A stretch of 64,000 nt of DNA, taken from NCBI GenBank assembly GCA_004014935.1, contig CP025323.1, forward strand, positions 2,108,001 through 2,172,000, read 5' to 3'. Positions 21,092-30,882 of this stretch are shown piece by piece; position 1 is the first letter of the stretch, and each line of letters begins with the position of its first letter. The position numbers and the translations under genes are program-made. Source of the DNA: Saccharomycopsis malanga (lineage: Eukaryota; Ascomycota; Saccharomycetes; Ascoideales; Saccharomycopsidaceae). The notes beneath the pieces were generated by a model that had not been told where the DNA came from, searched no databases, and was given only the letters and a program-made list of their open reading frames with translations.

Positions 21092-22690
21092 ATGCCAAGT
21101 GGCCAAGTTGGTTGAGCCATGCGCCACGCAAAATATTGCAGAAAACAAGTGTGACGTTCCTCACTTTGGGTTTTGGGACTCGATTCGCGCTCTTGTCGTT
21201 TTGGAATAATCATCAAAGGTTTTCTTTAATTAAATTAGTGCAATCCAGGTTGTTTCGATCTAACAATACATAAAATAATATTTGAGATTTCTTTGCAATA
21301 TTTAAGTATTACTTATAATATATAAATGTCAATTTATGAATGAATATATGATATAAATTAAAATTGCCAATTTTTCCAAAAAGTTGAATTTTTTGACTCA
21401 TATTCTAGAGTCTTTACAGGAGAAAAAACCAAACAAAAATTATTTTTCACACACTCTTTAAATCCTAAAATCTTACCATGTAGTTTGTTTTGATATATGA
21501 ATTTCATAGATGGTTTAATATTATTTTGTCGAAAATCACTTATAGTCTGTTAACAATCGCGTATCTCGAGCCCTAAAAAAAAAGTGTTGTTTATTATAGG
21601 TTCTCAGAGACACTTGTATTTGATATTAATCATTACATATTGTCAAACTAGCAGATTTCAGCCTCTTGTATACATTGAATATTTTATGGGGTTCAGTAAA
21701 GCGAAATGTGCTCGATTATAAGCTTCACACCTTGGTTCAGGGGAAGCCGTTCTTTGGTCAAAAATTATGAGGTAAATTTTAGTTCCTAATATAGCGATAT
21801 GCCAACTTTTGAGAAATCTCATTGTTAGAAGAGATTTATTGTTGAAAGCATAAATTAAGACTGAGGCCAAAAACTATAATCATTGAATTAGGTATTAATT
21901 AGCACATTAAGATTTATCTAGTTCATAAATTATTAAATGTAAACCAGAAGTTGAAACATGCTATTTTGACAATATCTTATAGTTAATACCAGATGCAAGT
22001 TCCTCTGAGAGGTGAAAAACACAATTTTTAACACATTATGTGTTATTTTCGATTAACTGATACTTTCTCACTATTATATAAATTTTATCAACCAAATATT
22101 AAACCAAATTACACAGAATAATGCTCTAGGATTTGGAGAGTATAGAAATACAATTTTTGTATGGATTGGTTTGCTGTAAAGACTCTAGAATATGGTTTAA
22201 CAGAATCAACTTTTTGTCAAAATTGACAATTTTCCGTTATATCAAATACTTATTCGAAACTCTAGTTTTGTTTATTGTTAATGGTACTATAATATAGCAA
22301 ATAAATTCAAAATGATATTTTATGATTTTTCAAATCAAAATAGCCTGGATAGCATAGATTTAATTCAATAAAACGTTTGATGATTACTCCAAAACGTCAA
22401 CAGCGCGAATCGAAGACCAAAACCCCAAGTGAGGAACGCCACACTTGTTTTTCTGCACTATCCTGCACTATTCTGCACTATTTTGTGTGGCGCATGGTCT
22501 ATCCAACTTGGCCACCTGGCAGTAGTAAGGCATATAGACATATTTCTGTTGAAAAAGGCTATATCTTTACTTTTCAAGAGTATATTTTTAAAATGCCCAT
22601 TTTTTTCCAAATGTATAGAAGCAGACATGACAGGATTATTGGGTAATTTACGAGAGATATTGCGCGTTTTATTAGTTTGTCAATGAGATC
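21092..22690. repeat. Family B palindrome 1: inverted arm (21092-21860) facing direct arm (21860-22690)
   Basis: The left half reads as the reverse complement of the arm. It starts with GCCAAGTGGCCAAGTTGG (A box on the plus strand), and later TTTATTATAGGTTCTCAGAG marks the inverted orientation. The right half is the direct arm with the hairpin module on the minus strand (22390-22520). The turning point is near GAGGCCAAAAACTATAATC at about 21865. The halves are clearly diverged, so this is an old imperfect palindrome of about 1.6 kb. No coding capacity. Confidence 0.65.
22390..22520 (-). repeat. Family B tRNA-like hairpin module (palindrome 1, right)
   Basis: Stem CGCCACAC / GTGTGGCG flanks three 10-bp repeats (TGCACTATCC, TGCACTATTC, TGCACTATTT). 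The outer A box on the minus strand is TGGCCAAGTTGG and the B-box-like block is near GTCTTCGATTCGCGC. Confidence 0.65.
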
Positions 22691-22693
22691 AGT

Positions 22694-22807
22694 ATAATAA
22701 TAATAATAATAATCTTATATTTCAAGCCCAGTACATATCAGTTTCGTATGTACGCGCTATGTCTAAGGGGGCTAGGTAAAACCCAGTGGGAAAAAACCCA
22801 AATATGT
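22694..22807 (-). mobile_element. SINE-A 3' half
   Basis: Tail (TTA)n, then the standard 3' end blocks (CTTGAAATATAAGATTATT, GCGCGTACATACGAAA, CCCACTGGGTTTTACC on the minus strand). It stops at the body, where a family B fragment begins. Consistent with 5' truncation or later rearrangement. Confidence 0.65.
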
Positions 22808-23287
22808 CAACTGTATTGAGAAGGATTTATTGTTAAAAGGCTCAAATGAGATTGAAGCAAAAGAAGACTACATTTTTTTGATTACGTGTATTTATATACG
22901 TATTAAACACATATCCCAAAATAAAAAAAAGTATTTGTTTATTATAGATTCTCAGAGGAACTTGTATTCAATAGAAATCATTATATATTAACAAACTAGT
23001 ATATTGCAGATTTTTCTATACATTGAATATTTTTATGGGGCTTGGCAAAGCGTCCTGTACTTATTAATAAGCTTCAAACCTCGGTCCAGGGAGGTTCGTT
23101 TTAAAACTGTTCGATTTCTTCTACAGTTAAGTTGCAAGTGGTTGCATGTTACTTCGACTTTAGTTTCTTGGTTTTTTTCGCAGTTCTTGTTTTTAATACA
23201 ACGATCGGTCAATTGTATTGAAAGAGGTTTATTCTTGAAAGTCTTAATTTAGATTACAACACGCAATCAAAATTCAAGGAAGGGCTA

Positions 23288-23442
23288 GGGATAAAGCTCA
23301 GCTTCTGTATACACGCCATGTCTAGAAGCACTTGGTAAAAGCCACTCAGGTCCTGTTGGGAATTGAACCCTTGAGATTAAAATCTACTAATTTGTCCTGC
23401 CAGGTATTTCTCTCTTCTCCAAGACTACTAGCCACTGGGCCA
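23288..23442 (-). mobile_element. SINE-A copy at the centre of palindrome 2
   Basis: Minus-strand copy with head CCAGTGGCTAGTAGTCTTGG, a good B box in GGGTTCAATTCCC, and the TTACCAAGTGCTTCTAGACA block. The left end shows a diverged 3' block and no clear tail. Confidence 0.6.
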
Positions 23443-24289
23443 TCGATACGTCCTTAATCAATTGATAGTACATTACATTTCTAAATAACATTCTTCAATC
23501 AAGCGTAATATTCATTATATTATTTCAACAATAAACCTCTTTCAATTATTATATCGTTGTATCAAAAGCTATTACTTTTCTTATAGTTTTTGGCAAAAAA
23601 AAAGAAAAAAAAAAAAAAAAAAACAACCAAACTTTATCACCGATTTACAGTCAATTTACAACTTCCATAATAGTGTAATATAGTAAACTAGAAACCGGAA
23701 TAGCTTAAAAAGCAAAATATAAAAAGGCAAAGTAATAGTAAACCATTTGCAACAATAACTTATAAGGTGTAAAAGTTTTTTTTTTTTTTTTTTGGAAACG
23801 GACTTCCCTGAGCCAAGATATAAAGCTTATCAACGAGCACATTACGTTTTACAGAGCCACATAAAATATCAATGTATAGCAAACTTGAAATATACTAGTT
23901 TGTTAATATATAATAATTTCTATTGAATATCAGTTCTTCTGAGAACCTATAATAAATCATACGTTTTTTCACTATTTACAAAAGCCAAATTTCAAAACAA
24001 AGTACATAATATAAAGCTTTAAGACTCATAATGTATTGAAATAAAACTTTTCTATTGTTTGGTGTCCTGTAAAGACTCTACAATATGACTTGAATGAATC
24101 AACTTATTGTCAAAATTGACAATTTTCCGTTCTATATGATATTTGATTGAAAATTTTAGGTTTTTTACTATAAATAACACTATAATATAGCAAAAAATTT
24201 AGGATACTACCGTATGTTTTTTTAAAGCAAAAGAACGTGGAAATTTCTCATTTATTTCAATAAAACATTTAATAAATACTCCAAAACGT

Positions 24290-24412
24290 CAACAGCGCGA
24301 ATCGAGGACCAAAACCCCAAGTGAGGAACGCTACACTTGTTTTTCTGCACTACTATGCACTATTCTGCACTATTTTGTGTGGCGCATGGCGTAACCAACT
24401 TGGCCACATGGC
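24290..24412 (-). repeat. Family B tRNA-like hairpin module (palindrome 2, right)
   Basis: TGGCCAAGTTGGTTACGCC on the minus strand forms the A box. Ten-bp repeats (TGCACTACTA, TGCACTATTC, TGCACTATTT) lie in the loop. GTCCTCGATTCGCGC is at the B-box position. The left stem here is CGCTACAC, one mismatch from the usual CGCCACAC. Confidence 0.6.
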
Positions 24413-24423
24413 AATAGTAAGGC

Positions 24424-24662
24424 ATAATAATAATATCTTACATTTCGAGCCCAGTAAATATCAGTGTCGTATATATGTGCTATGTCCGAAGGAGTGATAA
24501 AACCAACAGGAAAACCCAATCAAGGCTTTTTGATCATAATCTTTTCACCCTTGAGACTGGCAGGTCCTTTTCTCTTTTCCGAAAAGAGTATCTGCTAAAC
24601 TATCCTGACGGACCTTTTGCTCTTCTCAGAGCACTGGCCATTGAGCCATCCGGACCAGTGGC
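24424..24662 (-). mobile_element. SINE-A copy with duplicated head
   Basis: Minus-strand copy with head GGCTCAATGGCCAGTGCTC and GAGAAGAGCAAAAGGTCC, a second block CAGGATAGTTTAGCAGATAC, then a repeated GGAAAAGAGAAAAGGACC. The standard 3' end and (TTA)n tail lie on the left. The repeated AAAGGACC block suggests head duplication. It stops about 31 bp from an unassigned open frame (24693). Confidence 0.65.
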
Positions 24663-24692
24663 TTTCAATAGTTCTGAAACTGTATAATCATT

Positions 24693-24875
24693 TCAAAAAA
24701 TGGCCAATGACAATTTTGACGATTTCTTCTTTTCTGACAGAATCTCTTTGATTTGTGCTTCATAGGCAATTATTTTATTAGTGCTGGTGGTGATTTTATT
24801 ACCCAAATAGTCATATCTGGCTTTGATTGTATCAGTTCCAACTGCGCTTTCCAAAACATTGAATGTTTTTAAGTT
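24693..24875 (-). pseudogene. Unassigned minus-strand reading frame without a start codon
   Basis: A frame ending in TGA at 24693-24695 reads protein-like sequence (ESAVGTDTIKARYDYLGNK, KIIAYEAQIKEILSEKKK) but has no ATG. Upstream of 24876 it runs into the fossil LTR-like fragment. It could be the 3' remnant of a host gene cut by an insertion, a 3' exon of a gene I cannot assemble, or chance. Product unknown. Confidence 0.3.
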
Positions 24876-24962
24876 TGTAATGTTGAGATGGATTTGTATT
24901 GAATGGAGAATGGGTAAGACGATAGCAAACTATATAAAAGGGTAGAAGAAGTCTAGAAAAAG
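24876..24962 (-). repeat. Fossil LTR-like end fragment
   Basis: Minus-strand match to 5885-5956 and 13240-13307: CCCTTTTATATAGTTTGCTA, ACCCATTCTCCATTCAATAC and terminal ATTACA. Degraded. Confidence 0.35.
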
Positions 24963-25231
24963 AAGGAAAAATAGATTTTTAAATAATGCTTAGAACAATG
25001 AGAGACTTAGAAGATAATCAAGGGTCCGAGGCCATACTGTAGAATCACAACTATAATAAAACAAGTGCCTATGAGTACCAACAGCGGCATTTAGAAGTTG
25101 CACTGTACTTTTCTAAATATTTATACTGAACAAAAACAAACGGCTGTAAACTTACAAGTATGTGAATATAAAAGGTGTAGAGCGATACATTAAATGCTAA
25201 GGATGCTAGATTCATAGTAGTAAAGATGCTG

Positions 25232-26885
25232 TTATAGGAATGAAACGCCAATGCCGTATTGAATGCCTTTCCGGAGAGCATCAGATTGGGAAGCCAAAAT
25301 AGGCAATGTGAAGTTTAATTCAAAGCGAGCAGCAGGATGGTTATACAAGATGCCCACTCCAGCAGACACTGATGGTTGTTTGACAAGAGAGAAAATATCA
25401 TTGAGTGGCTTTTTGCTTTGGGAAAGGTTTATCAATTTGCCGGCATTGAGAAAAGTATGTAATTTGAAATTATAATCTGGTGTAGGGGCAAGTTTAGGGA
25501 TAGTTGAAAACACACTGAGGCCAGCAGAGTAAAAGAAATCACCGCCTAGTCTGTCGCCGCCGGTTGTTGAATGGTTCTTATTAAATGGCGATGTTTGAGC
25601 AACTGGGCCCAAGCCGTTGTAACTGAAACCTCTGACATCTGTAGGGCCTCCCAAGTAAAACTTGTCCATGATGCTGGTCAGGCCACTGATGGGACTCAAG
25701 GATTGCAAAAAACCGGTTTTCAAAGACAAACTGGAGAAGATGTTGTCGGTGAGCGGTGTGGAAATGCTGGATTCCGCAGAATACTTGAGAAAGTTTGCCT
25801 TTTGGAAGTTGGAAAGAAAACTAGGAGCATATTCCACTTGAAATTTGAACATCTGGCCGTCCTTAGGAAGCACCTTGTTCTTGCGGTTGTCGTATTTTAT
25901 ATTATATACAAAAGAGGACTTGAAATCGTCTCCACAATTCATAAGCACATGGTCAGATGCCGCAGAGTCCAACACAGCTACAGTTCTCCAGACGTTCTCA
26001 AAACTGAGCTCCTGGGTAAAGTTTTCGTAAAATGTTTCAGGGTTATTGATGTTTCCAATTCCATATTTGATCAATTTGTTTGCAAAGCCTCTGACTGTTT
26101 CGTCATGAGAGGCCCACTCAACGGTTTTGGAGTTCATAAAAAACAAATTTTCCAGTCTCAAAAAGGCATTGTTATTTACAGGAAAATTCAAATTCAACAA
26201 ATACGAAGTTCGCGTTCTGGTTCCTACAGTAGCATCGAAGATCAAGTTTTCACCTCCTTTGAGAATGTTTCTCAACTGAAACGAAATATAACCGTTTCCT
26301 TCCCCACTGCCGACAGTGGTGCCTGTTTTTGCAAAAAACCGCTTTACAGGAAGTAGGTTGAACACCGGAACCAAAGAAATTGAGCTGTCGTTGGCACCAG
26401 CAGCAGGATCAAGAAAACTAAAATGCTGCAACTGCTGCGGAAGAGCTTCAAGATTAACAAACAAGTTCTCCGTGCTAGTAGAATTGACCAAGTTTTTGGT
26501 GACCGCATCTATCCGTCTGGGTAAATCGCCAACAGTGATGCTAGGTGCATCCTTACCATCACCAAGTAAAGGCTCTAATTGTTTATTAAGAAAAGATGTC
26601 CTGTAAAACTGACTATTATTCACTACAACCTGGGGAATATTCACTTTACGTGTGCTGTTGTTCGATAAAAGAAGCTCAGTATACGTCTGCTTCTGCTTGT
26701 CTAACAATACTTGCTGCTCAAGAGCTAATTTGTGGACCTCATCCAACTCTGGCACCTTTTCGTCCCGTAAAGTACCATACTGTATCTTGTCCGTCACCTA
26801 ATTGGTCAGTATATAATCAGATCTACATGCACTTAACAATATATTCACTTACAGACTCCCTATTCATATCTTCCAACGACATCAT
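25232..26885 (-). CDS. SAM50: SAM complex beta-barrel assembly protein Sam50, two exons (25232-26797 and 26853-26885)
   Basis: Essential mitochondrial outer-membrane protein that folds and inserts beta-barrel proteins (Omp85 family). It has a single POTRA-like N-terminal region (KVNIPQVVVNNSQFYRTSFL), then a C-terminal barrel with the conserved GGPTDVRGFSYNGLGP loop (the V/I-R-G-F motif of the family) and a terminal ARFELNFTLPILA strand. The long exon has no ATG at its 5' end. A 33-nt first exon coding MMSLEDMNRES is joined through a 55-nt intron: GTAAGT donor (26847-26852), ATACTGAC branch-like motif, TTAG acceptor at 26798. The product is 532 residues, slightly longer than the 484 of S. cerevisiae. 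Confidence 0.9.
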
Positions 26886-28651
26886 AAATCAGCTTGCACC
26901 CCTGTGTCATTTGTCAGCCAAAAACCTGTAATTATAGTGTTGATACTGTTGGAAAATACCAAAATCTAAGTGAAAATTGGAAAAACGCGAAAATTGCTAA
27001 GCGCACGTCTCCTATTATAAGTGTTGAGATGTTCGACACTGTCCAACAATGATTTTTAGGGAATAGTTTACGTATTGGCAGTTGTGTAATTTAGCAGAAT
27101 CTTTAACGAGTGATTTACGGTTTTGTAGCATGCTTCAAAAGACCATTTACAGCTCTAAACAGAAAACTGACAAAAAAAAACACCCGAGGCTTTACCCTGA
27201 CAAAACATTAAGTCTATATATGTCTTTTATGTCGTGTAGATATATCCATTGGCTGTTGCTAGAGCCAAGAAGCTATGTGTTATAGAGAGTCTATATTATG
27301 AAGAAACAGCCGTGCATGTGACACATGCATATCATGCTTGCAATATGTTGAAAAACTGCAGCCAATTACTGAATGCAATCCGTCAAATCTCAAATAGGTA
27401 AAAATGTTTGTAGAATATCACACTATTTCCGCATACAATAACACAAGGTAACATCAACTTGCACTCACATCTCATCCCATATGTACTTACCAGCGCATAA
27501 TAGTGCAGTAAACCAAATTGGCGGGGCAATGTAGCCGACATGAGCTGAACTTACGTGATTCGTTCTCTCTCCTATTATGGTCTATACAAAATATTGCAAT
27601 ATGCCATGTATCCATATCTATATTCAATAGAAGTGTTGGCGATTTATTCTTAATAATGATTAACACTCTTTGAATGTGCAACAACATTATGCATCTTAAC
27701 ATCCTAGCACCACAGGGTCACCTCCTTACACCATTTGGTTTCTGTAGGTGGACAAGATTCTTTGAAACATTTGTTTTTATCAATAGTATTATCAAATTAA
27801 ACGAGCAGTTTATGATTGTATATTTAAGAACAGTGTCGGATGGAAATTTCATTCAAATTTTTTTATTATGGAGTAAAACAGGAGAAAAGATCCGGACAAA
27901 AACTAGAAGAACCAAAAAACTAGAAGAACCACGTTGGCTGGCAAAAAAAAAAATTTGACATGAGGAACGTATTTACAAATGGTGAATTAATTTAAGTACC
28001 CACTAGACAGAAGATCATCCTGAGAAACAGCCTAAATAGCCGTATTTGAACATATCAGACCTGTTGGCTCAACCAAAATTCTTGTAATTCACGTGACCTT
28101 TTGGGGGCTTGAATTCCATAGTGAGAACAGTCAAAATGGGGAACCAAGGGCGAAATTGGCTCTGAAATAGACCTTTTAGCTGAGTTTAGTGGGCTTAATG
28201 ACTGGATGGTACAAAAGGTTGTTAGTCAGTGAGTGTTATGACATTTTTTTGTAAGCAAATGGGTAACATTTTGAGCTATAAACTTGTAGAGGGCCAACAT
28301 ATAGATTAGTAATGATATTTATGTAAGAGAAGGAATACTAGCACTTTGGCCAATATAGAAAACAGAGAGGGACATCACAATAATGAGATAAAGCTTTGAA
28401 GTGGAGAGTTTTAGTAATTTTGAAAATGGAGAGTGACAGCTGTAAATAGAGTGAGTAAAATGGATGAAACCAGGAGTCAGAAAGACAGGAAGAAAGTTTA
28501 AGCCGAATCATTAGGTATTGGGCACATTTTTTTAGCATTGATGCTTAAGCTGGCAAAAAAAAGATTAATAACAGAGAATAAAGCAAACAATGTAAATAAT
28601 GAGAGATACATGAACAACAATATTATACTTACGAACCAGTGGTCCAATTAT
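26886..28651. other. Intergenic region between SAM50 and the Myb-like gene
   Basis: About 1.8 kb with no supported gene. A 94-codon plus-strand frame at 27674-27958 starts with ATG but has no recognisable domain and low-complexity ends. It is the SAM50 upstream region. Confidence 0.5.
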
Positions 28652-28666
28652 TGGTGTATGATTAAT

Positions 28667-28827
28667 AATAATAATCTTATATTTCAAGCCCAGTACATAA
28701 CAGTTTCGTATATACGCGGTATGTCTAAGGGGACTTGGTAAAACAGTGGGGAAAACCCTTGTTCCTGTTAGGTCTTGTTTTTCACTTCTCCGAGAGCTCT
28801 GACCACTGAGCCAAATGGCCCAGTGGC
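28667..28827 (-). mobile_element. SINE-A short form with 15-bp target-site duplication
   Basis: A 161-bp copy flanked by a perfect 15-bp repeat, TGGTGTATGATTAAT, at 28652-28666 and 28828-28842. Minus-strand order: GCCACTGGGCCATTTGGC and TCAGTGG head, CTCGGAGAAGTG, CAGGAACAAGGG, then directly TTTTCCCCACTG, TTACCAAGTCCCCTTAGACA, CGTATATACGAAAC, CTTGAAATATAAGATT, tail (ATT)n. The B-box part of the head is deleted. Confidence 0.9.
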
Positions 28828-29187
28828 TGGTGTATGATTAATTTAAAATTATTTTAGTCTTACAAACGTCTCGGTACCATTAATGACGACAGTATATGAT
28901 TTGAAAAAGACATGGTAACTATGAATATTGAGATACAAAAGACACAATACTTTTGAAATGGATAACAACAAATATGAGGAAATGAAATGCAAACATGAAA
29001 GAGATAAAGATGGCTAGCAGGTCAACAGCTAGAAGAATTGAAAACAGATTTTTTTTTTTTTGTTTTTGTTTTGATAATGGTAAATGAGTTGAGTAACACC
29101 GAATATTAGATAAAAGCTTGAAGTTTTCAAGTTACTATCAGAAGAAGTAAAAGAAATAAAAAGAAAAGATGCAATGAATGTCAAGAG

Positions 29188-30882
29188 CTATCCTAGACTT
29201 ATTTTACTAGTGGTTAAACTGTTGTGAGACCCGGAGCTGGAGGAAAAAGAATTTGATCCATAAATGTCAAAATCTTCCTTTTCGAGAATCAGGTCTGAGC
29301 GTTTTATCCAGTTGACAAACTGGTTGAGGTGTTTGGCTTTTTCTGCGGGTGACAACATGTCATTCAACAAAATGTCATTGGTGATTCTGGCTTTGTCCAG
29401 TTCCATGTTTTCACTGAATATTACCTGAGTTTCGATGTTTATCAAGTTTTGCATTAGCATTTCATGAACAATGGAAGCCAACTTGGTGAAACGTTCGTAT
29501 TTGACTCTTACAAGCTTCTCAATGAGTTTTCTTTCCATGAGCTCTACCATTTTCCGCAGATCTTCTGTTTTAAAGCTGTCGTGTGAGGCAAACTGCGGAT
29601 TTTGCATATTGTTCAGACTTGTAGATTCAGGACGGTGTGCAGTGACATCTAGCCTAGGAGATACATAGGTGGAGCTAGTACTGTGCAAGGGCAGGGAGCG
29701 ATTAGAGAATGCGGGCTCAGGGAGAGGATGATCAAAGGGCACATTATGGCGAGTTGCTGCTGGAGCAGATGCTGGGGCAGATGCTGGAGCGTCAGTTTCT
29801 GGCGAAAAGTTTTGACATTGCAAGTTCTGCTGATTCAATTGGCTATAGTAGGATCCTGAGGCCATTCCTTGGGAGATATTGTGAAAGTTTGGGATTTGGA
29901 GCTGAGGGGGATATAAAGCATTATTCATAGTATTCATATAATCCGGCACGTTTGAGGATTGGGGCGCAGGGGCCGGGTTTCTGTAAATGTCATGGACAAA
30001 CGTAGAATTGGGTTGTTTGTCGTTGTTCTGTTCCTTGAACAGGCTGGATGTGTCAAACTCATCAACTATACGGGAGTTTCCAAGAAACAGGTCTCCGTAT
30101 TGGTTTGCTATGGAGCTGGAGCTGAAGGGGCTATTTCGTCCATAATAAGGACTGAAAAACTGCCCAGGGTTCTGAACAGCACCGCCAGAGGCTCGGTAGT
30201 ACTCCTGTGATGCACCGGCAGTGTCGTTTTGGGACTTGGCCGCTTCTTCGGGACTGGGGACGTTCTTGAACTGGTGGGATTTCGAATACATCTTTGAGTT
30301 GTAATTGATTTTGGTTAGTTGCGGAAACACCAAGTTCAAAGCTCGATAATTGATTTTGGAAAGATTGTTTTCCGGATCCGCCCGATACAAGTATTTGTCA
30401 ATCCAAGATAGATAGAAACAGCAGTTGGTCATAAACATGAACTTCATAATACTCAATTTCCTCTTGTTTCTGACAAATATGTCCCTATTTGGACCCTTTC
30501 CCGAAAAAAAGTCGTCGAGAGAGTCCACATTGTCCTCAAAAACAAAACAGTTTTGCGATTCGGACCACGAGATTCCCTGGGCATTTAGTTTTATGTCTCT
30601 CCACACTTTATGGTCTTTCAAAAGCACATCCTTGAAATGGGACAAGAGCTTGTTCTTGTCAAACTTGGACGTCTTGTTCTGAAACTGCTCTGAAAGCTTT
30701 CTTATGATCACAGCCCAGGACTGCTTGGAAAAGTCGCCCCGTTTGATGTAATAATCATCCACTTGCTCTATTGCGTACTTCACCAAGGCCCCATTCATTT
30801 CAATGCTCCAACGCGAAAAGTTTAGCGACGATTGCTGCTGCATGGCGAGTCTTGATCCCTGTAGCGTTCGGCGTACTGACAT
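29188..30882 (-). CDS. Myb/SANT-like DNA-binding domain protein
   Basis: Not a gene I can name. The 564-residue product has near its N-terminus a Myb/SANT-like domain of the type found in plant and fungal regulators and in PIF/Harbinger accessory proteins. Landmarks are the tryptophans in FSRWSIEMNGALVKY, KQSWAVIIRKLSEQF and KVWRDIKLNAQG, with the NKLLSHFKDVLLKD helix between the last two. The middle is Ser/Pro/Asn/Gln-rich with an Ala-Pro repeat (PASAPASAPA). The C-terminal 120 residues are helical and charged (MVELMERKLIEKLVRVKYER), likely a dimerisation coil. The ATG at 30882 (MSVRRTLQG) was chosen; the next one, at 30843 (MQQQSSLNF), is equally plausible. The upstream region is 1.39 kb, long for this genome, with palindromes and an alternating purine-pyrimidine tract. 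Probably a transcription regulator. Confidence 0.65.
   Translation of the reverse strand: MSVRRTLQGSRLAMQQQSSLNFSRWSIEMNGALVKYAIEQVDDYYIKRGDFSKQSWAVIIRKLSEQFQNKTSKFDKNKLLSHFKDVLLKDHKVWRDIKLNAQGISWSESQNCFVFEDNVDSLDDFFSGKGPNRDIFVRNKRKLSIMKFMFMTNCCFYLSWIDKYLYRADPENNLSKINYRALNLVFPQLTKINYNSKMYSKSHQFKNVPSPEEAAKSQNDTAGASQEYYRASGGAVQNPGQFFSPYYGRNSPFSSSSIANQYGDLFLGNSRIVDEFDTSSLFKEQNNDKQPNSTFVHDIYRNPAPAPQSSNVPDYMNTMNNALYPPQLQIPNFHNISQGMASGSYYSQLNQQNLQCQNFSPETDAPASAPASAPAATRHNVPFDHPLPEPAFSNRSLPLHSTSSTYVSPRLDVTAHRPESTSLNNMQNPQFASHDSFKTEDLRKMVELMERKLIEKLVRVKYERFTKLASIVHEMLMQNLINIETQVIFSENMELDKARITNDILLNDMLSPAEKAKHLNQFVNWIKRSDLILEKEDFDIYGSNSFSSSSGSHNSLTTSKISLG

Larger units (their letters stand above)
22803..24423. 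repeat. Family B palindrome 2 with a SINE-A copy at its centre
   Basis: Inverted-arm pieces occupy 22803-23262 (for example TTTATTATAGATTCTCAGAG and GAAAGAGGTTTATTCTTGAAAG). The direct arm runs 23500-24423 (AATAAACCTCTTTCAATTAT, then TTTATCACCGATTTAC). The two pair as an imperfect palindrome. Its centre is occupied by a minus-strand SINE-A copy (23288-23442). Poly-A and poly-T runs lie inside the right arm (23598-23622 and 23776-23793). A second SINE-A copy begins right at the arm's outer end (24424). Confidence 0.6.

Noticed and set aside
21092-24423. Family B as LTRs of a retroelement
   Set aside because: Arms are in inverted as well as tandem orientation, have an internal tRNA-like module, and no retroelement genes lie between them.
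25571-26356. 261-codon plus-strand frame opposite SAM50
   Set aside because: Shadow of the SAM50 barrel; no recognisable domain.
27674-27958. 94-codon plus-strand frame with ATG
   Set aside because: Low-complexity basic end and no family resemblance; AT-rich intergenic context.
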